IMG/VR virus record: IMGVR_UViG_3300026120_000012
Location: 1-22,073 of that record
Source: a virus
Direction: 5' to 3' (one strand)
DNA length: 22,073 nucleotides
In this document: positions 1 through 6,570 of the stretch, one piece after another
How positions within the stretch are numbered: position 1 is the first letter of the stretch
How the letters are laid out: every line of letters starts with the position of its first letter
Program-made: the position numbers and the translations under genes
Notes under the pieces: generated by a model
What the model saw: only the letters and a program-made list of their open reading frames with translations
What the model was told of the DNA's origin: nothing
The model's database searches: none

Positions 1-3000
1 ATGGGCCTGGGCGGCAAGGTCACCAGTGAGCGAAAGACAGCTCAGCTGCTAGACGAGGGCCGGCGAGCAAAGCCAAAGGGGCTGGAAGACGAAATCCTTG
101 GAGGCATGGAAGAGTCTGTCCCTGCTGACCCCGTGATAAATACAACCCAGGAGCAGGGGCCGTCGCCAGAGCCACCCCAGGACATCCCCGCTGGCGGCAT
201 GGCGAAGGATGACGTTGACCAGATTGTGGACAATGCGACAGACCCAGAGCCCCCTTCGGAGTTTGACTTGCCTGACCGCGGTGGTTTGACGCCGGAGCAG
301 TACGCAGAGAAGGCAGCCGGCATTAAGTCTGACGAGCTCGAGGCCAGAACCTGGGAGCGCAACGTCAACTTGGATTACATGGACAGCGTGGAGGATATTG
401 GCAAGGCGCTGGAGGTTGGCGCAACCATGATACCTACCGCAGCGCGGCAGTCCCTGGAGGAGGTTCAAGCCAGGGTTGATGCCGGAGAGGCTGTCGAGAT
501 ACTGAAAGACGTGCTGACCGAAAAGCCCGCGGCCCTGTCTGCCACTCAGCTTCTGGCTGGCCGGCAGGTTCTGCTGACCATGTCGGAGCGAGTTGAAAAG
601 CTGGCAGAGAAAATCGTCAAAGGGCAAGCGTCTGATGAGGAGCGACTAAGCTTCGAGAAGACTTCTGGCCAGATGGTGATGATCCAAGAGTACATGCAGG
701 GCAAGATCCGGGAGGCCGGTCGCGCCCTCAACTCCATGAAGATCGTGGCGCAGACAGTGAACAGCGGCGACGTATCTCAAATCGCGTCAATGGCTGGCTC
801 CGGGATGTCCCGTAATGCTGCCGGCGGTGACGTGGCGAGCTCTGGCGGCCCGACCATGATCATGGCGCAGCAGATTTTGGATCTGAAGGCGGCCGGCGGC
901 ACCGTGGGTGAGTCGATCAAAGAAATTCAGCGCGTATCAAAGCTTAGGAATTTTGCGTCTGCGCTGGTTAACTACCGGAACGCAGCAATTTTGACCGGCT
1001 TCAAAACCCAGCTGGTCAACTTCATATCCAACACCAACTTCGGCGCGATCAGCACCATGGCGGTAAGGCCTACCCAGGCGCTCATTGGCCTTGCTCGGTC
1101 ATCCATCACCGGCAACCAGGACCGCGTGTACATGGCTGAAGCTGTGGCTGAGGCGACCGCGTTCATGGAGGGCTTTGGTGACGCCATCCGCATGGCAGCA
1201 CGGGTTTGGAAAGACGGCACCTTTGCCAATGGCGGTGAGTATGCATCGTCGTTTGGCGCGAGAAAGATCGATGAGACGGTGGATAACGCACCTTTGACGG
1301 GCACCGCACTGCAACAGCTCATCCCCGGCGGCGAGAAATTGCGCCTCGCAGGGATTCCTCAGACACTTGATGCTACCCAGCGGGTGGTTGAGTCGATCAG
1401 CTACGGGCTTCTGACGGCGTCTGACGAGTTTTTTAAATCGATGGCCTACCGCAAGTCTCTCTACGGGCAGGCGACCAGGCAAGCGTACATGGAGGGGGTG
1501 GATGTTCCTGCCGACCGGGCCAACGAGCTGCTTAACAATGTCACCAAGGAAATGCATGACCAGGCGATCAAGTATGCAGAGCAGCAGACGTTCACCAATA
1601 ACGAGGTGACGCCGATCTTGAAGATGGCTGCTGACTTTATCGTTAAAGCCGGCCAGGCGTTTCCTCCCATGAGGATAATCATCCCCTTTGTTCGGACGCC
1701 TACCGCAATCTTTGACCGGTCAATAAAGCTGTCTCCTTTGGCGCCAATTCAGAAAGACTTTTACGACCGGGTAGCAAAAGGCGGCGCGTCTGCAGATGAG
1801 GCCTTGGGGGAAATGGCTTTTGGTACTGCCCTGGCGACGATGTTTTATTTCATGTACCAGTCTGGTGCGATCAAAGGTGAGAACCTGACAACCGAAGACG
1901 GCACACCTATTGACCCAAGCGGACGATTAACTGGGCAGGGTCCCGGCTTCGATACCGCTCGCGATCGGAACCAGCGAAGGGTGCTTGAGTCCACTGGGTG
2001 GCAAGGTGTCAGCGTCCGTGCCGGCGACAGCTACGTGTCTATACAGCGGGGCATGGAGCCATTTTCTACCCCCCTGATCGGCATGCTGAACTACATGGAT
2101 AAGATTGCTTACGCGCAAGACGAGGCGGAGGCCATGGATCTGTTCGCTGGTGCCGCTTTGGCGACCGCGGCACACTTCAAAGACAACACATACCTCCAAG
2201 GCCTGGCCGACATCAATGACCTTATGTCCGGGCGTATTAACTACCAGTCGTGGGCCGCCCAGCAAGGCGGGTCTTTTATCCCGTCGCTGCTCCGTGACTT
2301 CCGGTCGCTTGAGAAGGGCGCCACCGGCAAAGAGGAGACGCCGTACATACCGCGGTCAAATAACTTCTGGGAAATGCTGAACCAGGAAGTGGCTTACCGT
2401 CTTCCAGGCACGGAGAACCGCGCGATACGACGCTATTGGGATGGCACCCCGGTTATCGCTGGCGGGGGTGAGGCGCTGTATATGTACAATTCTGTGTCGC
2501 CTGTGCGGGTGAGCAAAGTGATGGGGTCTGAAGGCAGGGATTGGAGTTATGCCAATGATCGCCTAGCCGCCAACGGGGTTGCTGTGTCAGAGCCCACTTC
2601 GGAAATTGGCCTAGAGTCTCAGACCGGCATCAAGGTGGATCTGCTCGAGCTGACTGGAGGCACTGAGCTCTTTGACAAAATGCTTGAGATCGTTGGGCAA
2701 GCGAGGCTGGAGCAGGTTGAGGCGCTGATTGAAGAGCCGGAGTTTGAAAAGCTGACGGCTGGCCCTGGCAAAATGCAAGCAGCCTATCTGGAGAAAGCCC
2801 TGGCAACCGGCCTCAAAAACGGGAAAGCGCGATTCATCCAATGGCTGATGGAGCAGGATCTTGACCCCGAGGTGTACGGGGAAGAGGCGCAGCTTCTTAA
2901 TCCGACCAACCTGCAGCGGCTATACAAAGACCAGCTGAAAGGGAAAACAACGGCGGAGCAGGAGAAGATGCTTGGCGAGCAGGGCATGAAGAATGTGTCA

Positions 3001-3033
3001 GGCCGCGGCGAGCTGTACGTTCCGCAGATATAA
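1..3033 (+). CDS. Large internal virion / DNA-ejection protein, C-terminal part (5' end probably cut by window)
   Basis: The reading frame is open from the first base for 1010 codons and has no visible ribosome site, so the true start probably lies outside the window. The N-terminal ~100 residues are acidic, proline-rich and low in complexity. From about residue 310 the pattern resembles the very large polyvalent/internal virion proteins of podoviruses: a segment around 315-345 with LVNYRNAAILTGFKTQLVNF, a hydrophobic stretch near 600-625 (TALATMFYFMYQSGA), and an IPFVRTPTAIFDRS motif just before it. Such proteins are carried in the capsid and ejected with the DNA; any enzymatic domain would be upstream and unseen. 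It is the last gene of the rightward late region: its stop codon abuts the terminator of the opposing early operon. Family assignment rests on recalled patterns; function is inferred. Confidence 0.7.
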   Translation: MGLGGKVTSERKTAQLLDEGRRAKPKGLEDEILGGMEESVPADPVINTTQEQGPSPEPPQDIPAGGMAKDDVDQIVDNATDPEPPSEFDLPDRGGLTPEQYAEKAAGIKSDELEARTWERNVNLDYMDSVEDIGKALEVGATMIPTAARQSLEEVQARVDAGEAVEILKDVLTEKPAALSATQLLAGRQVLLTMSERVEKLAEKIVKGQASDEERLSFEKTSGQMVMIQEYMQGKIREAGRALNSMKIVAQTVNSGDVSQIASMAGSGMSRNAAGGDVASSGGPTMIMAQQILDLKAAGGTVGESIKEIQRVSKLRNFASALVNYRNAAILTGFKTQLVNFISNTNFGAISTMAVRPTQALIGLARSSITGNQDRVYMAEAVAEATAFMEGFGDAIRMAARVWKDGTFANGGEYASSFGARKIDETVDNAPLTGTALQQLIPGGEKLRLAGIPQTLDATQRVVESISYGLLTASDEFFKSMAYRKSLYGQATRQAYMEGVDVPADRANELLNNVTKEMHDQAIKYAEQQTFTNNEVTPILKMAADFIVKAGQAFPPMRIIIPFVRTPTAIFDRSIKLSPLAPIQKDFYDRVAKGGASADEALGEMAFGTALATMFYFMYQSGAIKGENLTTEDGTPIDPSGRLTGQGPGFDTARDRNQRRVLESTGWQGVSVRAGDSYVSIQRGMEPFSTPLIGMLNYMDKIAYAQDEAEAMDLFAGAALATAAHFKDNTYLQGLADINDLMSGRINYQSWAAQQGGSFIPSLLRDFRSLEKGATGKEETPYIPRSNNFWEMLNQEVAYRLPGTENRAIRRYWDGTPVIAGGGEALYMYNSVSPVRVSKVMGSEGRDWSYANDRLAANGVAVSEPTSEIGLESQTGIKVDLLELTGGTELFDKMLEIVGQARLEQVEALIEEPEFEKLTAGPGKMQAAYLEKALATGLKNGKARFIQWLMEQDLDPEVYGEEAQLLNPTNLQRLYKDQLKGKTTAEQEKMLGEQGMKNVSGRGELYVPQI

Positions 3034-3065
3034 AAAAGGGCGGTGGCAACTATCACCCACCGCCC
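3032..3065 (-). terminator. Intrinsic terminator of leftward early operon
   Basis: Read leftward, a 9-bp GC-rich stem (GGGCGGTGG at 3038-3046 with CCACCGCCC at 3057-3065, 10-nt loop) is followed directly by six T residues (A3032-3037 on the plus strand). In the rightward direction the stem is followed by AAAGCC, not a T run, so it should terminate mainly leftward transcription coming from ssb. The T tract overlaps the stop codon region of the large virion gene on the other strand. Confidence 0.85.
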
Positions 3066-3130
3066 AAAGCCTCACTCATGAACTCGCTAATGCTATCTGG
3101 ATCTGGGATCTTAAACCAGCGCTCATCCAT
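3053..3130 (-). CDS. Possible 25-residue peptide after ssb
   Basis: Downstream of ssb on the same strand an ATG at 3130 opens a 25-codon frame reading MDERWFKIPDPDSISEFMSE and ending GGG. Its TGA stop falls inside the loop of the operon terminator. An AGGA sequence from the ssb stop region lies about 10 nt before the start. The composition looks protein-like (aromatic, charged and proline-rich without low-complexity bias) but the frame is short and nothing is recognised. It may be the last cistron of the early operon or a chance frame. Confidence 0.3.
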   Translation of the reverse strand: MDERWFKIPDPDSISEFMSEALGGG

Positions 3131-3142
3131 CCATGGCTTTTC

Positions 3143-3613
3143 CTAGAAAGGAATGTCATCGTCTTCAAACTTACTTTGATTCTGCTGCCCCCCCTGGTTC
3201 TGGGCCTGATTATTACCCTGTTGACCCCCTTGCGGAGGATAATGATTTTGCTGCTGAAGAGCCTGGTCTTGTTGCCGGGGAGCCTGGTCTTGCCCTTGTT
3301 GAGGCCTTCCGCCAAGTAACGATACATCATTTACCCGACACTGCAGCTGACTGACTTCTTTTCCAAGCTCCTTGCTGTGGTAGGTGTTGAGTGACGCCTC
3401 CCCGGACACGGCGACCAGCTGGCCCTTAACCAGGTAGCTCGCCAGACCAACACCCCGGTCGCCAAACATCCCGCAGCGCACCCACTGCGTTTTTTTCTTT
3501 TCTCCATAGCCCACTGTGGCAGCAACACCAAACGACGTTACCGCTGTGCCGTTCTGGAGATATCGAATCTCTGCGTCACCACCCAAGTGGCCCGTAAATG
3601 TGAAGTTATTCAT
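3143..3613 (-). CDS. ssb: Single-stranded DNA-binding protein (SSB)
   Basis: This 156-residue protein has the bacterial/phage SSB layout. An N-terminal OB fold begins MNNFTFTGHLGGDAEIRYL and continues through TQWVRCGMFGDRG and the GQLVAVSGEASL strand. A Gln/Asn/Pro-rich linker follows (about 110-148), and the acidic tip ends DDDIPF, the tail by which SSB recruits partner proteins. It coats single-stranded DNA made during replication and annealing recombination. The start is an ATG with AGGA 7 nt upstream, and that ribosome site overlaps the stop region of the preceding coiled-coil gene, suggesting translational coupling. It closes the Rad52-like/coiled-coil/SSB recombination set. Length and tail are typical; no oddity seen. 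Confidence 0.95.
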   Translation of the reverse strand: MNNFTFTGHLGGDAEIRYLQNGTAVTSFGVAATVGYGEKKKTQWVRCGMFGDRGVGLASYLVKGQLVAVSGEASLNTYHSKELGKEVSQLQCRVNDVSLLGGRPQQGQDQAPRQQDQALQQQNHYPPQGGQQGNNQAQNQGGQQNQSKFEDDDIPF

Positions 3614-3622
3614 AGTTGTTTC

Positions 3623-4591
3623 CTAATAGGTGAGTTTTACATTTGGCACTTTGTTCATAACAATGGCCGTAATCGCTCGCTTTGCATCGTTACTGCTAAG
3701 CCCCGCATCGATTAACGCTTGAGCAGCAGCGCGATTGATTGACGCAACGTGCTCTTTGTCTGCAATTTTGCGAGCCTCTTCCGCCTCCTGCAGCCTTTGC
3801 TTTTCAATAGCACGTTGCTCAGCTTCGGCTTTTTCTTGCTCGGCCTTTTTGTGAAGGAGAGCTGCTCGCTCTTTTTCCTGCTCAAGCTTTCTCTCGGCCT
3901 CCCTGGCTTTCTCCTGCTCGGCTTCAATAGCTTTCTGAGCAGCATGTTCTGCCTCAAGCCGGGCCTCATCAGCAATACGCTTTTCGTTTTCAATGCGTTT
4001 GCGCTCAGCCTCTTCAGCTTTAAGTCGCTCAAACTCTTTGCGCTCCGCTTCCTCTTTGACTTTCCGGTTAACCATGTCCGCCAAGGCAGTGCGCGATGCA
4101 TTGCGAGCCTTCAACGCCTGTTCGGTAAACTCATAGAAATCCAAGCACTCTTCCTGCAGGAGATCGTCAAGGGCGGCCTGTACTTCATCAGAGCTGGCGT
4201 CCTCCATGTTGGATGGCAGCATAGATATAAAATCGACGCGATCCTGGAGCTCCTGCTTTCGTTTGGTTTCGCGCTCCTTTTTCATGCGGTCCAGCTCTTG
4301 GTAAGCCAGCTTGTGGGGATCTCGCATTTCTGTGAGCTCTGCCTCGATAGACTTAGCCTCAGCGTCCACCTTCCTGCCATACGCCAGCGCGTCTGCCTTG
4401 AGCTCTTTGCGCGTTTTCTCCAGCGAGGAAAGTATTTTCCCTATATCGAGAGACACACGCTTGGACTTCTCATACCCTTCGTCTGTCGAAACGTCAGGAA
4501 TAAAGTCACACTGCTCTTTGACTTCATTGATTTTGGCTCGCACCTCATCGTAAGCAGCCAATGGATTCATTTCTTTTTCAACGCTATTCAC
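3623..4591 (-). CDS. DUF1351-like coiled-coil protein of the recombination module
   Basis: The frame extends to an upstream ATG at 4633, but the best start is the GTG at 4591: AAGGAG lies 9 nt before it, and it overlaps the rad52-like stop (4584-4586) by 8 nt. The product is then 322 residues. The N-terminal ~120 residues (NPLAAYDEVRAKI, then KTRKELKADALAYGRKVDAE) resemble phage DUF1351-type proteins that sit beside annealing proteins. The centre is a long Glu/Lys/Arg/Ala-rich coiled coil (about 120-285 of the GTG form). A short C-terminal domain (AAAQALIDAGLSSNDAKRAI) resembles those of recombination-associated phage proteins. Activity is unknown; position between rad52-like and ssb genes suggests an accessory recombination role. 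A long antiparallel open frame covers it but is a codon-bias shadow. Confidence 0.8.
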   Translation of the reverse strand: MNSVEKEMNPLAAYDEVRAKINEVKEQCDFIPDVSTDEGYEKSKRVSLDIGKILSSLEKTRKELKADALAYGRKVDAEAKSIEAELTEMRDPHKLAYQELDRMKKERETKRKQELQDRVDFISMLPSNMEDASSDEVQAALDDLLQEECLDFYEFTEQALKARNASRTALADMVNRKVKEEAERKEFERLKAEEAERKRIENEKRIADEARLEAEHAAQKAIEAEQEKAREAERKLEQEKERAALLHKKAEQEKAEAEQRAIEKQRLQEAEEARKIADKEHVASINRAAAQALIDAGLSSNDAKRAITAIVMNKVPNVKLTY

Positions 4592-5126
4592 TTGGCGCCT
4601 CTCCTTCAACTTTATATTTAAATCGGACAGCACCTGTCTCGTCCCTGGCGGCCAACAAAACGAGCTTGTTGTTTTCCCATTTGGTGAACCATCGCCAGTT
4701 TTTAACCTTCAAATTCCAGGTTGCCTTCGGCTTGTTGTTAAAAATTTCCCACTCGTTGTCGTTTAACTTGACTGAAATCTCAGGGTAGTCATAAAGCTCT
4801 CTACCAATACCCCAGTTCGTGCAAGCGCGTTTAAACGAATCACTGGCGAGGCCTTTCTGGGCGTCCTGATTAGACTCTGTGCCCGTGTCTTCTTTGCTGA
4901 CCCATGCTTTCTTATCGGGACACCATATAGAGACAATGCAGTTATGGTTGCCGTTGAGGTGCTCGCGCTTCCAGTTCGTAGGACCAACGACGCGGTCAAG
5001 AACCTCCATGTCTACCCGCGCGTTTTTGTAAACCAGCATTGTGGCGTAGCCGCCGCGGTTGATTGACTGCACACGAAACTCAATTTCATCCTGAGTTAGC
5101 GGGGTGCGTAATCCAGAAACATCCAT
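4584..5126 (-). CDS. Rad52/Rad22-family (Sak-type) single-strand annealing protein
   Basis: This 180-residue protein matches the DNA-binding core of Rad52/Rad22-family phage annealing proteins. It starts LTQDEIEFRVQSI, passes through a VVGPTNWKREH segment (about 47-56) and CIVSIWCP (63-70), and contains the signature KGLASDSFKRACTNWGIGRELY at 91-112. Such proteins form rings that anneal complementary single strands, serving phage recombination and replication restart. It is followed with 8-nt overlap by a coiled-coil protein and then SSB. The ATG at 5126 shares its A with the stop codon of the small membrane peptide upstream (TAATG); GGAG lies 11 nt before it. Length is at the short end, consistent with the core only, without a C-terminal Rad51-interaction tail. 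No gene symbol is given because several unrelated phage naming schemes exist. Confidence 0.88.
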   Translation of the reverse strand: MDVSGLRTPLTQDEIEFRVQSINRGGYATMLVYKNARVDMEVLDRVVGPTNWKREHLNGNHNCIVSIWCPDKKAWVSKEDTGTESNQDAQKGLASDSFKRACTNWGIGRELYDYPEISVKLNDNEWEIFNNKPKATWNLKVKNWRWFTKWENNKLVLLAARDETGAVRFKYKVEGEAPSE

Positions 5127-5266
5127 TACGAAATGATCTCCATCAAAGAAACAAACATCCAGTAAATCACCGTGCCCCCGCCAATCAAAGAAAGGAAGCT
5201 GGCTGCACTGGACTCTTCAATCCATAAAAGAAAAAACACCAGACCTGCACATAGAAGTAAGCTCAC
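5126..5266 (-). CDS. 46-residue single-span membrane peptide
   Basis: A GTG at 5266 overlaps the upstream gene's TGA (GTGA) and has GGGAGG 7 nt before it. The frame runs 46 codons and stops in a TAATG junction with the rad52-like gene, so both ends are coupled to neighbours. The product starts VSLLLCAGLVFFLLWIEESS, a hydrophobic helix of about 16 residues, followed by a short loop with a second hydrophobic segment (IGGGTVIYWMFVSLMEIIS). It is probably an inner-membrane peptide with one or two spans. No family is recognised. Its place within the recombination cluster is unusual for a lysis protein; an effect on host membrane or exclusion is possible but speculative. The tight overlaps and strong ribosome site are the main evidence that it is real. 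Confidence 0.6.
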   Translation of the reverse strand: MSLLLCAGLVFFLLWIEESSAASFLSLIGGGTVIYWMFVSLMEIIS

Positions 5267-5469
5267 CCCAGATCCTCCCAGCAATCATCCGAAGGCGCCA
5301 TCGCTGACATCGCCTCGCACATTGCATACTCTTCATTGATCTGAAGCTTGAGCTCTGTTGTATATTCTTTGCGAGCCTCCTCACGATCAGGCAGGTCGAT
5401 AACGATAGGCCTCAAAGGTCCGCGACCAAAGCATGAAAACGTGCCGTCAGAATTACGCTGCGTTAACAT
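5263..5469 (-). CDS. Small hypothetical protein (68 aa)
   Basis: The start is the ATG at 5469 with a perfect AAGGAGG 6 nt upstream; a TTG two codons earlier is in frame but too close to that site. The product reads MLTQRNSDGTFSCFGRGPLR, then a PIVIDLPDREEARKEY segment and an acidic C-terminus ending EDLG. The first 17 nt overlap the end of the preceding gene. It is soluble-looking, with no membrane segment or recognised motif. Function unknown; co-transcribed with the recombination genes. Confidence 0.75.
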   Translation of the reverse strand: MLTQRNSDGTFSCFGRGPLRPIVIDLPDREEARKEYTTELKLQINEEYAMCEAMSAMAPSDDCWEDLG

Positions 5470-5752
5470 TGTCAACCTCCTTAATAAGCGCCGCCAAAGC
5501 AGATATCTTGTCGTTGATATCGTTGACCTGCTCTTCAGGAGATTGAAGCAGCTTGGAGCGGGTGCGATTGAGGTTTTTGTAAATCTCCAGTATTACTTCT
5601 TCCTCATCCACGTCAGCAATCTCAAAACTCTTTTTACCGATGCAGAAGTAATCGTCGTACTCCTTCATGTCAGTAAGGTACAAGCCGTAAGAAAGCGTCC
5701 CTTTCTCAGTAAGTCGCGCTAACACATAGTACTCTTGGGTAATTGTCGCCAT
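5453..5752 (-). CDS. Hypothetical protein (99 aa), first gene after internal early promoter
   Basis: The start ATG at 5752 has GGAG 7 nt upstream. The 99-residue product begins MATITQEYYVLARLTEKGTL, has a mixed strand/helix middle (YDDYFCIGKKSFEI) and an acidic segment DVDEEEVILEI. The C-terminal half looks helical and could form a coiled coil (SPEEQVNDINDKISALAALI). No family is recognised. It is the first gene downstream of the leftward promoter at 5789-5816, so it would be expressed early and strongly, followed by the other small genes and the Rad52-like module. Confidence 0.8.
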   Translation of the reverse strand: MATITQEYYVLARLTEKGTLSYGLYLTDMKEYDDYFCIGKKSFEIADVDEEEVILEIYKNLNRTRSKLLQSPEEQVNDINDKISALAALIKEVDNVNAA

Positions 5753-5772
5753 TGTTTTGCTCCGCTGCTTGT

Positions 5773-5786
5773 GTGTTGAACAACAC
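5773..5786. promoter_or_regulatory. Inverted repeat GTGTTG-AA-CAACAC at the transcription start of the 5800 promoter
   Basis: Six-base arms GTGTTG and CAACAC flank AA, just downstream of the leftward -10 box (5789-5794), where a bound repressor would block initiation. The GTTG/CAAC core matches the palindrome in the 7902-7912 control region, so the same small regulator could bind both. Binding is inferred. Confidence 0.45.
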
Positions 5787-5788
5787 GA

Positions 5789-5816
5789 ATAGTACTCCTT
5801 TTAGATCAGGCGTCAA
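5789..5816 (-). promoter_or_regulatory. Leftward sigma70-like promoter for recombination operon
   Basis: Read leftward: TTGACG (5811-5816) and TACTAT (5789-5794) separated by 16 bp. The -35 is embedded in AAAAAGTGTTGA (5813-5824), a 12-mer that recurs exactly at the rightward promoter near 8985. It lies in the gap between the small gene ending at 5852 and the gene starting at 5752, in the correct orientation. Confidence 0.65.
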
Positions 5817-5851
5817 CACTTTTTATGAAATAAATCACGACGTGTAGCTTG

Positions 5852-6121
5852 TTACGACAGGCGCCCTTTCGATTTACCTATCGCGTGATCCTGTTGTCGA
5901 ATCTTCCGGCCAAGTACGCTTCTTCGTCGGACGTCTCCCATGCCATCCTGGCTGGTATTTCCTTTCCCCTCGTTACTGATGCCCTGGCCGGTCGGTATCT
6001 TGTCGATCTTCCCGCCCCTGGCAACAAACTCTTCAACGGTTTCCCTGCCGGCCAGGGAGTCTTTATTAGCCTTCCAACCCGAATGGATGTTGAGGCGCGG
6101 GAAGTGATCTGTTCTGCTCAT
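5852..6121 (-). CDS. Small hypothetical protein (89 aa) after the P-like gene
   Basis: The ATG at 6121 overlaps the stop of the P-like gene (ATGA) and has AAGGAGG about 7 nt upstream. The basic 89-residue product contains TVEEFVARGGKIDKIPTGQG (about residues 28-47), a motif of the form V-E-x-F-(V/L)-A-x-G-G-K-I/V-x-x-(I/C)-P seen in small phage and prophage proteins of unknown role. The C-terminus is Arg/Lys-rich. It is the last gene before the internal promoter near 5800 and is co-transcribed with the replication pair. It may bind nucleic acid given its basic tail, but this is inference only. Confidence 0.75.
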   Translation of the reverse strand: MSRTDHFPRLNIHSGWKANKDSLAGRETVEEFVARGGKIDKIPTGQGISNEGKGNTSQDGMGDVRRRSVLGRKIRQQDHAIGKSKGRLS

Positions 6122-6570
6122 ATTAGCGCCTCCTTCATCATCGCTATGCCCGCCGCCCTGATCTCATCAGAAGTCTTCTCTGGCAGTGCAAGCACCTTAT
6201 CCCTGTTGGCAGCTTCAATGCGACTGTGCTCCCAGCCCTGGGTGTCCCCAAGGCACCATCCCTTAAATTCAGGGGCAGACGGAGGCCAGGCCTCTGTGCT
6301 GTCGTTTAGCTTTTCAATGCCCCGCTTCCACTGCTCGGGTGTTAGGCCTTCAAGGTTCTGATACCACTCAGGCGGTGGCGTGTCGCCAAAGGCAGAGGTA
6401 AGCTTGTGACCATAACGCCCAGCGAGAATGGTCCACAGGCGGTCTGTGTAGCGTTCAGACACCGCGCCGTTGACGCTCCCGCTCTCGCTCCTCTGCTGCA
6501 ACTTTAACTCGCTCCGCTGCGCTAAGGCGCTGACGTCTTGCATCCCCATTATCTCGTCCATTGTTCTCAT
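6118..6570 (-). CDS. Lambda P-like replication protein (helicase loader), short form
   Basis: The 150-residue product has the features of phage P-type replication proteins: YTDRLWTILAGRYGHKL, DTPPPEWYQNLEGLTPEQW and WPPSAPEFKGWC (about residues 94-105), followed by a helical C-terminus. P-type proteins recruit and load the host replicative helicase onto an O-bound origin, and this gene follows directly on the O-like gene, as in lambda. It is shorter than lambda P, so it may carry only the conserved loader core. The ATG at 6570 has GAGG 6 nt upstream (TTGAGGTAAAGC). This start lies 116 nt inside the O-like gene, so the first ~38 codons are read in two frames. The N-terminal ~35 residues are polar and Ser/Gln-rich, unlike the rest. 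Confidence 0.75.
   Translation of the reverse strand: MRTMDEIMGMQDVSALAQRSELKLQQRSESGSVNGAVSERYTDRLWTILAGRYGHKLTSAFGDTPPPEWYQNLEGLTPEQWKRGIEKLNDSTEAWPPSAPEFKGWCLGDTQGWEHSRIEAANRDKVLALPEKTSDEIRAAGIAMMKEALI

Noticed and set aside
3038-3065. The terminator hairpin acting in the rightward direction for the large virion gene
   Set aside because: The stem is followed by AAAGCC and not a T run in that direction, so rightward termination is not supported by sequence.
3749-4621. A 290-codon open frame on the plus strand
   Set aside because: It lies exactly antisense to the Glu/Lys/Ala-rich coiled-coil gene; such codon use produces long Leu/Phe-rich mirror frames. No ribosome site or family pattern.
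5849-6361. A 170-codon rightward open frame
   Set aside because: Antisense to the P-like gene and its small neighbour, both of which have good ribosome sites and recognisable motifs.
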